A stretch of DNA of 33,604 nucleotides, taken from an uncultured Lachnospiraceae bacterium. Lineage in GTDB: Bacteria; Bacillota; Clostridia; Lachnospirales; Lachnospiraceae. Within the stretch, counting starts at the first letter, position 1; every line of letters begins with the position of its first letter. The position numbers were made by a program, and so were the translations under genes. Of this stretch, positions 1 through 8,768 are shown piece after piece. The notes beneath the pieces were generated by a model. It did no database searches and was not told the DNA's origin. It worked only from the letters and a program-made list of their open reading frames with translations. The stretch covers positions 1 to 33,604 of the forward strand of contig CALWRT010000116.1 in NCBI GenBank assembly GCA_944384015.1, written 5' to 3'.

Positions 1-218
1 AGACCGCAAAGCAGGTGCTGGATGAAGGCTGCTTCGAGTTCGTGGGCTGTGCTGGAGCCTTCATCGCGTATCCTCAGTTGGCCAATAAGTTCCAGGCTGG
101 ACTGCCGTACCAGGAATGTGCCGCCTGCAATACGTGCCTGAAGAAGATTCTCTTCAATAAGCCCGCCGTCTGCGCAGTGAACCCTATGGTGGGGAAAGAG
201 TATTTACAAAAAACTTGA
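1..218 (+). CDS. NADH:flavin oxidoreductase (OYE-like), 3' end only
   Basis: The reading frame is open from the window edge to a TGA at 216-218, so this is the C-terminal ~71 residues of a longer protein. It contains the end of an FMN-binding TIM barrel of the old yellow enzyme type: a GCAGAFIAYPQLANK stretch (in the family, a phosphate-binding loop followed by a 'ADPxxxNK' segment), then CAACNTC, another Cys 12 residues on, and VNPMVGKE. The cysteines resemble the Fe-S set of 2,4-dienoyl-CoA-reductase-like members, but the spacing between the second and third is short, so cluster binding is uncertain. The protein stops right after the barrel, so the NAD(P)H/FAD domain of the long members is absent. 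Substrate cannot be inferred. It faces the next gene tail to tail with 39 bases between them. Confidence 0.6.
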   Translation, partial: TAKQVLDEGCFEFVGCAGAFIAYPQLANKFQAGLPYQECAACNTCLKKILFNKPAVCAVNPMVGKEYLQKT

Positions 219-257
219 ACGGCGGCCTGTGCGATGCTTTCTTCCCTAGTCCTCACC

Positions 258-1115
258 TCACCGCTCCCAGCGCCCGGAAGCGCCGCAGGGCAGGACGAGG
301 CCGCTGGAAGTGACCGGCAGGCCGATCTCCTGGGAATCCACATAGCCGCCGAAACGTTTCAGCTCTGTGGCCAATAGGTAGGTGAGCACAGCAGGGGCCA
401 GCCCGGTAGTGTAGGAGTTCAGAAGAAAGAACAGTGGATCGTCAGAGAGAAGACGGCTGCACAGCTGTACGAAGCTGTGGATAGATTCCTCCATCTTCCA
501 GATCTCCCCCTTCGGGCCCCGGCCGTAGGACGGGGGATCCATGATGATCGCGTCATAGTGATTGCCCCGGCGGATCTCCCGCTCCACGAATTTCATGCAG
601 TCGTCCACAATCCAACGGATAGGAGTATCCTCCAGTCCGGAGGCTTTCGCATTTTCTTTCGCCCATCCTACCATCCCCTTGGACGCGTCCACATGGGTGA
701 CAGAGGCTCCGGCAGCCGCGGCGGCGATGGAGGCCGCGCCTGTATAGGCGAATAGATTGAGGAGCTTGACCGGGCGGTTGGCCTGCCGGATTTTCTCGGA
801 ACACCAGTCCCAGTTCACTGCTTGCTCCGGGAAGAGGCCGGTATGCTTGAAGCTGAAGGGCTTCAGATGGAAGGTCAGGCTGCGGTAATGGATGTCCCAC
901 TGCTGGGGCAAGTCAAAAAATTCCCACTCGCCGCCGCCTTTTTTGCTGCGGTGATAGTGGGCGTTCACCTTCTTCCACCCACGGCTGACCTTCGGCGTAT
1001 TCCAGATTACCTGGGGGTCGGGCCGTATCAGTATATATTGTCCCCACCGCTCTAATTTTTCTCCTGATGAGGTATCTATCACTTCATAATCTTTCCATTG
1101 ATCTGCAATCCACAT
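258..1115 (-). CDS. class I SAM-dependent methyltransferase, RlmI-like rRNA cytosine methyltransferase family
   Basis: A 285-residue protein. The start ATG at 1113-1115 follows an AAAGG-type ribosome binding site. The frame runs a further 62 codons upstream but through repeat-like DNA with no recognisable protein content, so the shorter form is preferred. Motif I of the Rossmann methyltransferase fold is seen as LLNLFAYTGAAS (residues 118-129), an acidic SAM-binding residue as HVDAS (141-145), and motif IV as IMDPPSYGRG (191-200). The DPPS(Y/F) form is typical of RlmI/RlmK-like 23S rRNA m5C methyltransferases and their PF10672 relatives. No N-terminal PUA domain is obvious, unlike E. coli RlmI; the first ~90 residues are a beta-rich extension. 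The RNA target is inferred from family only. It may be co-transcribed with the AraC-type gene upstream on the same strand, 157 bases away. Confidence 0.85.
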   Translation of the reverse strand: MWIADQWKDYEVIDTSSGEKLERWGQYILIRPDPQVIWNTPKVSRGWKKVNAHYHRSKKGGGEWEFFDLPQQWDIHYRSLTFHLKPFSFKHTGLFPEQAVNWDWCSEKIRQANRPVKLLNLFAYTGAASIAAAAAGASVTHVDASKGMVGWAKENAKASGLEDTPIRWIVDDCMKFVEREIRRGNHYDAIIMDPPSYGRGPKGEIWKMEESIHSFVQLCSRLLSDDPLFFLLNSYTTGLAPAVLTYLLATELKRFGGYVDSQEIGLPVTSSGLVLPCGASGRWER

Positions 1116-1149
1116 AATGTTTTGTCTGCCTTTCTCTGATTTGTTTCTT

Positions 1150-1243
1150 CTGGGGAAACGGTGATTGAAGCGTTTTACGCGCTGGATTCGCGCCTCGAAG
1201 GGGCATATTCTATAGCAAATCCGCGCGCATCCCGCGAGCTTTC
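1150..1243. repeat. dispersed intergenic repeat, copy A (diverged)
   Basis: On the plus strand this stretch aligns with 3557-3650 over about 85 bases at roughly three-quarters identity, with a single 1-base gap. It shares a GGGAAACG left end, a GCAAATCCG segment and a CGCGCAT segment. The left end can form a small hairpin (AAACG with CGTTT). The stronger second hairpin of copy B is not preserved here. It lies in the 5' region of the methyltransferase gene. The alignment was made by eye. Confidence 0.6.
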
Positions 1244-1272
1244 CTTCTATTATACTGTTTTTCCATCGGAAG

Positions 1273-2178
1273 TCAATGAAGACGGAACTGCTGCCCGTCA
1301 TCCGTTTTTCCCTTATTCCACATGGAGCGGAATTGTCCGGGGCTCACCCCCTCAATTTTTCGGAAAATCCTGGAGAAATAGTTGGGGTCTGGGATACCGC
1401 ACTGCGTTCCGATATTCTCAACGGGCAAGTCCGTAAAGCGAAGAAGCTGCTTGGCCCGGGTAATCCGAAGCTGCTGGAGATAGCTGCTGATGGAGAGCCC
1501 GTAATATTCTTTGAAAATACGGGTAAGGTAATATTTATTGATATAGAATTGCTCTGACAGTTCGTCCAGAGAAATTTTCTTCTGGTAATTTTGTTCCAGA
1601 TACCGGCGGATAGGCTGGATGTCTCGTTTGCCCTGCCGGGTATCCGCCGATGGGACAGCGGGATTCCAGCTTTCCTCCATCAAGAGGGTGAGGAGGGAGG
1701 TGAGTTTCTCGTACAGCTTCATGTCCCGGATGTAGAATTCGGAGGCGGCAATGTCGTATAGCTGGTCGAGGAGACCGCTGTATTCTTGAAAATATTCGGT
1801 GGTGAAGCAGACAGCCCCTCCTCGCTGTATATATTTTTCATAGATACCGGGCATATTAGAACCGTAGAAATGCACCCATTTCAGCGACCAGAGGAGGTCA
1901 GAAGAGCGATGAGAATATGGCGTCGTACAGTCCAGGAAAGCACAGTCTCCTTTGCGCAGAGAAAATTGACTGCCGCCGAAGCGGACGCTCCCCTCTCCTT
2001 CCTCTACCAGGAAGAACAGATAGGAGGCCAGATGCTCACGCTGACTTGTGTGAGGTTGGAGAGCCTGCAGCCTTCCTACTTCCTGCAGGTAGATCAGATT
2101 CTCCTTGGCAAAAGGGGAAGGGGTATAGACAATCCGGTCGGATCTGACCAAGTTTCCCTGGAAAATAGATGCATCCAT
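1273..2178 (-). CDS. AraC-family transcriptional regulator
   Basis: A 301-residue protein. The start ATG at 2176-2178 is preceded by AAGGAG at a good distance. Residues ~20-110 look like the beta-rich cupin/arabinose-binding-type sensor domain (for example EGEGSVRFGGSQFSLRKGD). Residues ~188-288 are a two-helix-turn-helix AraC DNA-binding domain: the first HTH around ISLDELSEQFYINKYYLTRI, the second around ENIGTQCGIPDPNYFSRIFR, and the signature ending in GVSPGQFR. Such proteins usually sense sugars or related small molecules and act on nearby genes. The divergently oriented GDP-fucose operon is a possible target, but this is inference. A clear sigma-A-type promoter lies upstream at 2214-2242. 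Confidence 0.92.
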   Translation of the reverse strand: MDASIFQGNLVRSDRIVYTPSPFAKENLIYLQEVGRLQALQPHTSQREHLASYLFFLVEEGEGSVRFGGSQFSLRKGDCAFLDCTTPYSHRSSDLLWSLKWVHFYGSNMPGIYEKYIQRGGAVCFTTEYFQEYSGLLDQLYDIAASEFYIRDMKLYEKLTSLLTLLMEESWNPAVPSADTRQGKRDIQPIRRYLEQNYQKKISLDELSEQFYINKYYLTRIFKEYYGLSISSYLQQLRITRAKQLLRFTDLPVENIGTQCGIPDPNYFSRIFRKIEGVSPGQFRSMWNKGKTDDGQQFRLH

Positions 2179-2213
2179 AGATATCGCTCCTTTACTGGTT
2201 CTATTTGTTTTTG

Positions 2214-2242
2214 ATCATACAAGAGGGAAGAGACAAAGTCAA
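2214..2242 (-). promoter_or_regulatory. predicted promoter of the AraC-family gene
   Basis: Read on the minus strand: TTGACT (plus positions 2237-2242), a 17-base spacer, then TATGAT (2214-2219). The distance to the ATG at 2178 allows a short leader of about 30 bases containing the AAGGAG site. This is a near-consensus housekeeping promoter. Confidence 0.7.
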
Positions 2243-2484
2243 TATTGTGCTATGATTGGGCAAGATAATGTATTACCTGCCGCAATGGCCGAGGGTATAA
2301 TCAGTAGCAGTTCAGCCTTCTGGCTTTCCTGTCATTAAAGAATGCATCATGCATTGAGAGTTACGCGGTGCGGCATCTTCGGCTCGGAGGTCACGCTGCA
2401 TGATTAGCGCGGCGCATGGCGGGACATAAATGCTGAATGGTTACTATTGTCATATGATTGTGTACAGAAAGTGAGAATAAGTAT
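2243..2484 (+). promoter_or_regulatory. intergenic region with possible gmd promoter and a short dyad
   Basis: The gap between the AraC-type gene and gmd is about 306 bases. A perfect TATAAT lies at 2296-2301, with a poor -35 match (TTACCT, 2273-2278) 17 bases upstream. This would give the fucose operon a leader of roughly 180 bases and leaves room for activator control by the divergent AraC-type protein. A perfect 7-base-arm dyad, AATGCAT C ATGCATT, lies at 2341-2355 and could be an operator. No riboswitch was recognised. Confidence 0.35.
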
Positions 2485-3537
2485 ATGAAGAAAGCGTTGA
2501 TTACAGGAATTACCGGACAGGACGGCTCATATCTGGCAGAGTTCCTGCTCGAGAAGGGATACGAAGTCCACGGGATCACCCGGCGGGCGTCCCTGCCCAA
2601 CACAGACAGGATCCGGCATCTGCTGGAGCAGGGGGCGGTGACGCTCCACGACGGAGATCTGACGGATTCTTCTTCCCTTATCCGGATTATCGGGCTGATA
2701 CAGCCGGATGAGATATACAACCTGGCGGCCCAGTCCCATGTCCAGGTATCCTTCGATGTGCCGGAATATTCCGGGGACGTGGACGCGCTGGGTGTCCTTC
2801 GGATCCTGGAAGCGGTGCGCATTCTGGGACTGGCGAAGAAGACGAAGATCTACCAGGCATCCACCTCAGAGCTGTATGGGAAAGTGGAGGAAGTACCCCA
2901 GAACGAGAAGACGCCGTTCCATCCTTACAGCCCTTACGCGGTGGCCAAACAGTACGGATTCTGGATCACGAAGGAATATCGGGAAGCATATGGCATGTTC
3001 GCTGTGAACGGCATTCTGTTCAACCACGAGTCGGAGCGCCGCGGGGAGAACTTTGTCACCCGCAAGATTACGCTGGCGGCGGGCAGGATCGCAGAAGGAC
3101 TGCAGGATCACCTGGAGCTGGGCAATCTGGACTCCCTGCGGGATTGGGGATATGCCAAAGACTATGTGGAATGCATGTGGATGATGCTGCAGCATGACAA
3201 GCCGGAGGATTTTGTCATCGCTACGGGCGAACAGCACACAGTGCGGGATTTCACGGAGAAGGCATTCGCCGTCAACGGTATGGAGGTCCGCTGGGAAGGA
3301 AAAGGGCTGGACGAGAAGGGCTATGATAAGAGGACGGGCAAAATGCTCGTGTGCGTGAACCCGGCGTGGTTCCGGCCGACGGATGTGGATAACCTGTGGG
3401 GAGATCCGACGAAGGCGAAGACGGTTCTGGGATGGAATCCGCGTAAGACAAGCTATGAAGAGCTGGTTGCCATTATGGCAGCGCATGACAGAGAACTGGC
3501 TAAGGCACAGGCGGCCGCACAGGCCTGCGCTCACTGA
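2485..3537 (+). CDS. gmd: GDP-mannose 4,6-dehydratase
   Basis: A 350-residue extended short-chain dehydrogenase that converts GDP-D-mannose to GDP-4-keto-6-deoxy-D-mannose, the first committed step to GDP-L-fucose. The cofactor loop is GITGQDG (residues 8-14), followed by ITRRAS (31-36), typical of NADP-binding GMDs. The catalytic set is visible as T127 and E129 in QASTSELYG and as Y151/K155 in the YxxxK motif. [16 protein letters not shown] (180-195) is a hallmark of the family, and the length matches it. The start ATG is at 2485; the frame opens nine codons earlier at a TTG, but only from the chosen Met does the protein begin at the family's usual MKKALITG. The ribosome binding site is weak. 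It heads an operon with fcl, manC, manA and a phosphohexomutase. Confidence 0.96.
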   Translation: MKKALITGITGQDGSYLAEFLLEKGYEVHGITRRASLPNTDRIRHLLEQGAVTLHDGDLTDSSSLIRIIGLIQPDEIYNLAAQSHVQVSFDVPEYSGDVDALGVLRILEAVRILGLAKKTKIYQASTSELYGKVEEVPQNEKTPFHPYSPYAVAKQYGFWITKEYREAYGMFAVNGILFNHESERRGENFVTRKITLAAGRIAEGLQDHLELGNLDSLRDWGYAKDYVECMWMMLQHDKPEDFVIATGEQHTVRDFTEKAFAVNGMEVRWEGKGLDEKGYDKRTGKMLVCVNPAWFRPTDVDNLWGDPTKAKTVLGWNPRKTSYEELVAIMAAHDRELAKAQAAAQACAH

Positions 3538-3556
3538 TGGGCAGACTTATGAGAGC

Positions 3557-3683
3557 TTAGGGAAACGCTGATGAAAGCGTTTCCCGCGCCGGATTTGCCC
3601 GCGAAGCGGTATTTTCTGTTGCAAATCCGTGCGCATCTTGCGGAGCATCTAAGGAAATGATGATGAAATCAGCATTTCCTTAG
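3557..3683. repeat. dispersed intergenic repeat, copy B, bounded by two hairpins
   Basis: This fills most of the 204-base gap between gmd and fcl. The left hairpin has perfect 10-base arms, GGGAAACGCT (3560-3569) and AGCGTTTCCC (3576-3585). The right hairpin has perfect 11-base arms, CTAAGGAAATG (3649-3659) and CATTTCCTTAG (3673-3683). The stretch 3557-3650 matches copy A at 1150-1243. Neither hairpin is followed by a T-run, so they are not typical terminators. They may mark a mobile repeat or act in mRNA processing between the two genes. Confidence 0.7.
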
Positions 3684-3741
3684 ACTATTTGGACCCTGGC
3701 GTCCTAAGATGAGGATTTAAGAAGAGAAAGCGGGATATTGT

Positions 3742-4686
3742 ATGATGGAGAAAGAAGCGAAGATCTATGTGGCGGGCCACCGGGGGATGGTGGGCTCCGC
3801 GATTGTAAGAGAATTGGAAAAAGAGGGGTACCGTAATATTATCACTAGGACACACAAAGAGCTGGATTTGTGCAGGCAGGAGGACGTGGAACGGTTTTTC
3901 GCGGAAGAGAAGCCTGACTACGTATTCCTGGCGGCGGCGAAGGTGGGTGGGATTGTGGCCAATTCCGAGGCGCTGGCGGATTTCATGTATGAGAATATGA
4001 CGCTGGAGATGAATGTGATCCACTCTGCCTGGAAGAACGGGTGCAGGAAGCTGCTTTTTCTTGGCTCCTCCTGTATCTATCCCAGGATGGCGCCCCAGCC
4101 CATGCCGGAGAGCTGCCTGCTCACTTCCGAGCTGGAGAAGACGAACGAGGCCTATGCCCTGGCGAAAATATCAGGGCTGAAATACTGTGAGTACCTGAAC
4201 CGTCAGTACGGAACCGGCTACATCTCCGCCATGCCCACGAACCTGTACGGCCCCAATGACAACTACCATCCCACCCACAGCCATGTGCTGCCGGCGCTGA
4301 TACGCAGATTCCATGAAGCGAAGGAGCAGGGTCTGACGTCTGTGACCTGCTGGGGGACCGGGACGCCCCTGCGGGAATTTCTCTATGTGGACGATCTGGC
4401 GGAGGCCTGCGTATTTTTGATGAACCATTATTCCGGCAATGAGACCGTCAACGTGGGAACCGGACAGGAGCTGACGATCCGGGAACTGACGGAGCTGGTC
4501 GCCCGGGTCATCGGCTATGAAGGAGAGATTCTCTGGGATACGTCGAAGCCGGATGGGACACCGAGAAAACTGCTGGATGTGAGCAAGCTGGAAAGGCTTG
4601 GATGGAAATACCATACGGAGCTGGAAGAGGGAATCCGGCTTGCCTATGAGGATTTCCTGAACAATCCTATGAGAGCGGAGCGGTGA
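3742..4686 (+). CDS. fcl: GDP-L-fucose synthase (GDP-4-keto-6-deoxy-D-mannose 3,5-epimerase/4-reductase)
   Basis: A 314-residue enzyme that epimerises and reduces the product of Gmd to GDP-L-fucose using NADPH. The cofactor loop is GHRGMVG (residues 12-18). By a constant +2 offset from the E. coli enzyme, the catalytic residues are S109, C111, Y138, K142 (YxxxK) and H181, all present in [17 protein letters not shown] and [22 protein letters not shown] (164-177) is family-typical. The start ATG is at 3742; a second Met follows directly, so the exact start is uncertain by one residue. It is followed after 16 bases by manC. Confidence 0.96.
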   Translation: MMEKEAKIYVAGHRGMVGSAIVRELEKEGYRNIITRTHKELDLCRQEDVERFFAEEKPDYVFLAAAKVGGIVANSEALADFMYENMTLEMNVIHSAWKNGCRKLLFLGSSCIYPRMAPQPMPESCLLTSELEKTNEAYALAKISGLKYCEYLNRQYGTGYISAMPTNLYGPNDNYHPTHSHVLPALIRRFHEAKEQGLTSVTCWGTGTPLREFLYVDDLAEACVFLMNHYSGNETVNVGTGQELTIRELTELVARVIGYEGEILWDTSKPDGTPRKLLDVSKLERLGWKYHTELEEGIRLAYEDFLNNPMRAER

Positions 4687-4702
4687 GAAGGAGAACAGGA
4701 CG

Positions 4703-6019
4703 ATGAATATGATTTTATTATCCGGCGGTTCCGGCAAACGGCTGTGGCCGCTGTCCAATGATATCCGGTCGAAGCAGTTCATCAAGCTGTTCCGGCGGGA
4801 AGATGGAAGCTATGAATCGATGGTACAGAGGGTGTACCGCCAGATCAGAGAGACGGATCCAGGGGCCGAGGTCACGATTGCCACCTCCCGCTCTCAGGTA
4901 TCCGCCATCCGCAACCAGCTGGGAGAAGCTGTGGGGGTATGTGTGGAGCCCTGCAGGAGAGACACGTTTCCGGCAATCGCCCTGGCCTGTGCCTATCTGC
5001 ACGATGTGAAGGGAGTGGCCCGGGAGGAGGCGGTGGTGGTCTGCCCGGTGGATCCTTATGTGAACAACGATTATTTTGAGTCTCTGGGAAGGCTGGGAGA
5101 GCTGGCCGGAGAAAACGCGGCGAGGCTCGTCCTGATGGGCATAGAGCCCACATACCCAAGTGAGAAATATGGCTATATCATCCCCGAGGATGCAGGCGCT
5201 GTCAGCCGGGTGGAGACATTCAAAGAGAAGCCGGATGAGGAGACTGCCAGGGAGTATATCCGCCGGGGCGCCCTCTGGAACGGCGGCGTGTTCGCCTTCC
5301 GCCTGGGATATGTGCTGGACCGGGCGAAAGAATTGCTGGGAATGGATGACTATGACCGGATGTACGGCGAGTATGAGAATCTGCAGAAAATCAGTTTTGA
5401 CTACGCGGTGGCGGAGAAGGAGGGCAGCATTGCTGTCATGCGGTTTGCCGGCCAGTGGAAGGATCTGGGCACATGGAATACCCTCACCGAGGAGATGTCT
5501 GAGCCGTCCATCGGGCAGGTGCTGTACAACGACACGTGTGAGAACGTCCATATCATCAATGAGCTGAATGTGCCGGTGCTGTGCATGGGGCTGAAGGATG
5601 TCATCGTGTCGGCCAGCGCGGAGGGGATTCTCGTATCGGACAAGGAGCAGTCCAGCTATATTAAGCCCTTCGTGGATACCATTGACCAGCAGATTATGTT
5701 CGCGGAGAAATCCTGGGGGAGTTTCACGGTTCTGGATGTGGAAGAGGAGAGTATGACCATCAAAGTGACGCTGAACGCCGGACACAGGATGAATTACCAT
5801 AGCCACAGCAATCGGGATGAAGTGTGGACGGTGATATCCGGCCGAGGCAGGACGATTGTGGACGGCATGGAAGAGATCGTAGAGCCCGGCGACGTGGTTA
5901 CCATGCAGGCGGGCTGCCGCCACACGGTAATAGCAGAGACCGAGCTGAAGATGATTGAGGTGCAGCTCGGCAGGGAGATCAGTGTACATGACAAACAGAA
6001 ATATCAGTTCCCAACCTGA
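4703..6019 (+). CDS. manC: mannose-1-phosphate guanylyltransferase with C-terminal cupin (type II PMI-like) domain
   Basis: A 438-residue protein that makes GDP-mannose from mannose-1-phosphate and GTP. The nucleotidyltransferase domain begins MILLSGGSGKRLWPLS (residues 3-18, the pyrophosphorylase signature) and holds VETFKEKPDEETA (170-182), where the family binds sugar phosphate. From about residue 330 the C-terminus is a cupin with NYHSHSNRDEVWTVISG, the metal-binding pattern of type II phosphomannose isomerase as in AlgA/ManC. Whether it isomerises is unclear, because a separate class I isomerase gene follows immediately. A good GAAGGAG site precedes the ATG. The gene overlaps manA by 32 bases, which points to tight translational coupling. 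Confidence 0.95.
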   Translation: MNMILLSGGSGKRLWPLSNDIRSKQFIKLFRREDGSYESMVQRVYRQIRETDPGAEVTIATSRSQVSAIRNQLGEAVGVCVEPCRRDTFPAIALACAYLHDVKGVAREEAVVVCPVDPYVNNDYFESLGRLGELAGENAARLVLMGIEPTYPSEKYGYIIPEDAGAVSRVETFKEKPDEETAREYIRRGALWNGGVFAFRLGYVLDRAKELLGMDDYDRMYGEYENLQKISFDYAVAEKEGSIAVMRFAGQWKDLGTWNTLTEEMSEPSIGQVLYNDTCENVHIINELNVPVLCMGLKDVIVSASAEGILVSDKEQSSYIKPFVDTIDQQIMFAEKSWGSFTVLDVEEESMTIKVTLNAGHRMNYHSHSNRDEVWTVISGRGRTIVDGMEEIVEPGDVVTMQAGCRHTVIAETELKMIEVQLGREISVHDKQKYQFPT

Positions 6020-7010
6020 GCCGCTGTTCCTGCAGCCGGCGGGCAAAGATTATCTCTGGGGAGGGGAAAAGCTGAAAACAGAATACGGCAAGGATCTGCC
6101 ACAAGTCCCTCTGGCGGAGAGCTGGGAATGCTCCGTCCATCCGGACGGACTGAGCACAGTGAGGGGAGGCAGCTTCGACGGGCAGACACTGAAGGAAGTC
6201 TTGCAGAAGCATCCAGAGTATATCGGGACACATCCCTCCGGAGAAAATATTCTGGCCGGAGACGGACTGCCGATCCTGGTGAAGTTCATCGACGCCAAGG
6301 AGAATCTGTCCGTCCAGGTGCACCCGGATGACGAGTATGCCAGGGAGCACGAGCACGGGCAGCGGGGAAAAAGTGAGATGTGGTATGTGGCAGATGCCGA
6401 GGAAGGAGCCAGGCTTGTCTACGGCTTTAACCGGGAGCTGAGCTATCAGGAGCTGAAGGAGAGCCTGAAGGCGGGCACCATCGAGCGCTACCTGCAGAAA
6501 GTGCCTGTGCGCAGAGGAGATGTGTTCTTCATAGAGGCGGGCACGGTGCATGCCATCGGGGCAGGGACGCTCCTGGTGGAAGTGCAGGAGAGCTCCAACC
6601 TGACATACCGGATGTATGACTACAACCGAGTGGACCAGCATGGGAAGATGAGACCCTTGCACATGGAGAAGGCTCTGGAGGTGGCGTCCAGGACGAAGAG
6701 TCCAAGGCCCAGACAGCCGATGAGAGTGCTGAAGTACCGTCCGGGCGCGGCAATGGAACTGCTGTGCCGGTGCCAGTATTTCCAGGTGGAACGGTATCTG
6801 TTGAATACGGAAAATACAAGGGAACTGTCGAGTATACAAGTGCGGGAGAATTCCTTCCGGCTGTTCATCTGCCTGCAGGGCTGCGGGACCATCAGCATGC
6901 CGGGAGGAGAGGACTACCGCTTTTTCAAGGGAGACACCTTCTTCCTTCCGGCGGGGACCCAGGAAGTAAAATTCCACGGGAAGGCCCAGTTCCTGACTGT
7001 GACGTGCTAG
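5988..7010 (+). CDS. manA: mannose-6-phosphate isomerase, class I
   Basis: A 340-residue zinc enzyme interconverting fructose-6-phosphate and mannose-6-phosphate. The zinc ligands are visible: Q110 and H112 in LSVQVHPDD, E130 in GKSEMWYV, and H188 in EAGTVHAIG. The PLAESWECS segment (41-49) is typical of the short Firmicutes form. The start chosen is the ATG at 5988, preceded by GGGAG, inside the end of manC. An earlier in-frame start at 5955 would only add residues read from manC. With manC it feeds mannose units into the GDP-fucose route. The C-terminal ~100 residues form a second cupin-like lobe. Confidence 0.94.
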   Translation: MTNRNISSQPEPLFLQPAGKDYLWGGEKLKTEYGKDLPQVPLAESWECSVHPDGLSTVRGGSFDGQTLKEVLQKHPEYIGTHPSGENILAGDGLPILVKFIDAKENLSVQVHPDDEYAREHEHGQRGKSEMWYVADAEEGARLVYGFNRELSYQELKESLKAGTIERYLQKVPVRRGDVFFIEAGTVHAIGAGTLLVEVQESSNLTYRMYDYNRVDQHGKMRPLHMEKALEVASRTKSPRPRQPMRVLKYRPGAAMELLCRCQYFQVERYLLNTENTRELSSIQVRENSFRLFICLQGCGTISMPGGEDYRFFKGDTFFLPAGTQEVKFHGKAQFLTVTC

Positions 7011-7076
7011 CAAGCATGGAGAACGGCTGAAATAAACCCGCCGGAACCACAGACAGACGGGAGAAACGGAGAAACA

Positions 7077-8768
7077 ATGGACAGACAGAAAATAGAAGAA
7101 CAATACGAGTTATGGAAAGACAGGGCGGCAGAAGATGCCGACGTAGCCGATGAGCTGCGGAACATGGCGGGGGACGGGAAAGCGATCGAGGACGCCTTCT
7201 ACCGGGAGCTGGAATTCGGGACAGGAGGACTGCGGGGAGTGATCGGCGCCGGAACCAATCGGATGAACATCTACACAGTGGGCAAGGCCTCCCAGGGACT
7301 GGCCAATTATGTGAAAACGCATTATCAGCCAGATCGGCAGAAAATTGCGGTCAGCTATGATTCCCGCATCAAGTCAGAGCTGTTCGCCAGGACGGCGTCC
7401 GAAGTATTTGCCGCCAACGGCATCGAGGTCTATATGTACCCGGAACTGATGCCGACGCCGTGCCTGTCCTTCGCCGTGCGCTTCCTGGGCTGCGGGGCGG
7501 GCATCATGGTGACTGCTTCCCACAACCCGGCGAAATACAACGGCTATAAAGTGTACGGAGACGACGGCTGCCAGATTACCACAGAGGCGGCCAAGGCCAT
7601 CCAGGAAGAGATCGGGAAGGTGGATACCTTCGGCGGGGTGAAGCGGGAATCCTTCGCCGACGGCATGCGGTCCGGGCAAATCTCTTATATTGGGGAAGAC
7701 GTGGTGACGGCTTTTGTGGAACAGGTCAAAGCACAGTCCCTGGAAAAAGAGGGGATGAAGAAGGACGTGGCCATCGTCTACACTCCTCTGAACGGAACCG
7801 GCCTGAAGCCAGTGCTGCGCACGCTTCAGGAAAAGGGCTATACGAATATCTCCGTAGTCAAGGAGCAGGAACAGCCGGACGGACGGTTCCCCACATGCCC
7901 CTACCCCAATCCGGAGATCCAGGAGGCGATGGCGCTGGGAGTTGCCTGCGCCAGGGAACAGGAGGCAGATCTGCTGCTGGCCACCGATCCGGACTGTGAT
8001 CGGGTGGGCATTGCGGTGAAAAATGAAGAAGGACAGTATGTCCTCTTAAGCGGCAATGAGACCGGCCTGCTGCTGCTGGATTACGTGTGCTCCAGGAGGA
8101 AAACATTAGGGAAGATGCCGAAAGATCCAGTGATGATCAAGACGATTGTGACTACAGATCTGGCGGAGAGGATAGCGGCTTCCTACGGCGTGGCCTGCAT
8201 CAATGTGCTGACCGGATTCAAGTTCATTGGCGAACAGATCGGCCTGCTGGAGAGAAAAGGCAGAGAAGACTGCTATATCTTCGGCTTCGAGGAGAGCTAT
8301 GGATATCTGAGCGGTACCTACGTGCGGGATAAGGACGCGGTGGACGCTTCTTTGCTGATCTGTGAAATGTTCTGTTATTACCGGGATATGGGGAAGCGTC
8401 TGACCGAGAGGCTGGAGGAACTGTACCGGCAATACGGCTTCTGTCTGAATACGCTCCACTCTTATACCTATGAGGGAGCCCAAGGCTTCAGCCGGATGCA
8501 GGCGATCATGGAAGAGCTGCGCAAAGGGATCGCCGCCCTGGGCGGGAAGCGCGTGCGGGAGACGCTGGACTATGCCGGGGGAATCGCAGGCCTGCCCCCC
8601 TCCGATGTGCTGAAATTTGTCCTGGATGGAGGCAGCTCTGTCGTCATACGGCCGTCAGGGACAGAGCCGAAGCTGAAGGCTTACCTGTCTATCCGCGCAG
8701 GCAGCAGGGAAGAGGCGGAGAAGACAGAGGAAGAGCTGCGGCGGGCACTGGAGGAGCGGCTGAAATGA
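7077..8768 (+). CDS. phosphomannomutase/phosphoglucomutase (alpha-D-phosphohexomutase)
   Basis: A 563-residue phosphohexomutase of the long PgcA-like form found in Firmicutes. It moves phosphate between C6 and C1 of mannose or glucose. The phosphoserine loop is TASHNPAKYNGYKVYGDDG (residues 146-164, active serine S148), the Mg-binding loop is TDPDCDRVG, the sugar-binding loop is GFEESYGYL, and the C-terminal phosphate-binding loop is RPSGTEPKLKAYL. Context favours mannose-6-phosphate to mannose-1-phosphate, filling the gap between ManA and ManC. Activity on glucose is equally possible, since the family is often dual-specific. A GGAG site precedes the ATG. The stop codon overlaps the next start in an ATGA junction. 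Confidence 0.93.
   Translation: MDRQKIEEQYELWKDRAAEDADVADELRNMAGDGKAIEDAFYRELEFGTGGLRGVIGAGTNRMNIYTVGKASQGLANYVKTHYQPDRQKIAVSYDSRIKSELFARTASEVFAANGIEVYMYPELMPTPCLSFAVRFLGCGAGIMVTASHNPAKYNGYKVYGDDGCQITTEAAKAIQEEIGKVDTFGGVKRESFADGMRSGQISYIGEDVVTAFVEQVKAQSLEKEGMKKDVAIVYTPLNGTGLKPVLRTLQEKGYTNISVVKEQEQPDGRFPTCPYPNPEIQEAMALGVACAREQEADLLLATDPDCDRVGIAVKNEEGQYVLLSGNETGLLLLDYVCSRRKTLGKMPKDPVMIKTIVTTDLAERIAASYGVACINVLTGFKFIGEQIGLLERKGREDCYIFGFEESYGYLSGTYVRDKDAVDASLLICEMFCYYRDMGKRLTERLEELYRQYGFCLNTLHSYTYEGAQGFSRMQAIMEELRKGIAALGGKRVRETLDYAGGIAGLPPSDVLKFVLDGGSSVVIRPSGTEPKLKAYLSIRAGSREEAEKTEEELRRALEERLK

Noticed and set aside
258-1301. Longer start for the methyltransferase at 1301
   Set aside because: The extra 62 codons run through the dispersed repeat copy A and the end of the AraC-type gene. 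The ATG at 1115 has its own ribosome binding site.
2366-2390. Inverted copy of the CGAGCCGAAGGC repeat upstream of gmd
   Set aside because: Only about ten bases (CGAGCCGAAG on the minus strand) match, and the flanks do not pair convincingly; too short to claim.
4718-6046. A 442-codon minus-strand open frame
   Set aside because: Antisense to manC, which is well supported. The translation is His/Leu/Arg-rich, as expected from the reverse of a GC-rich gene.
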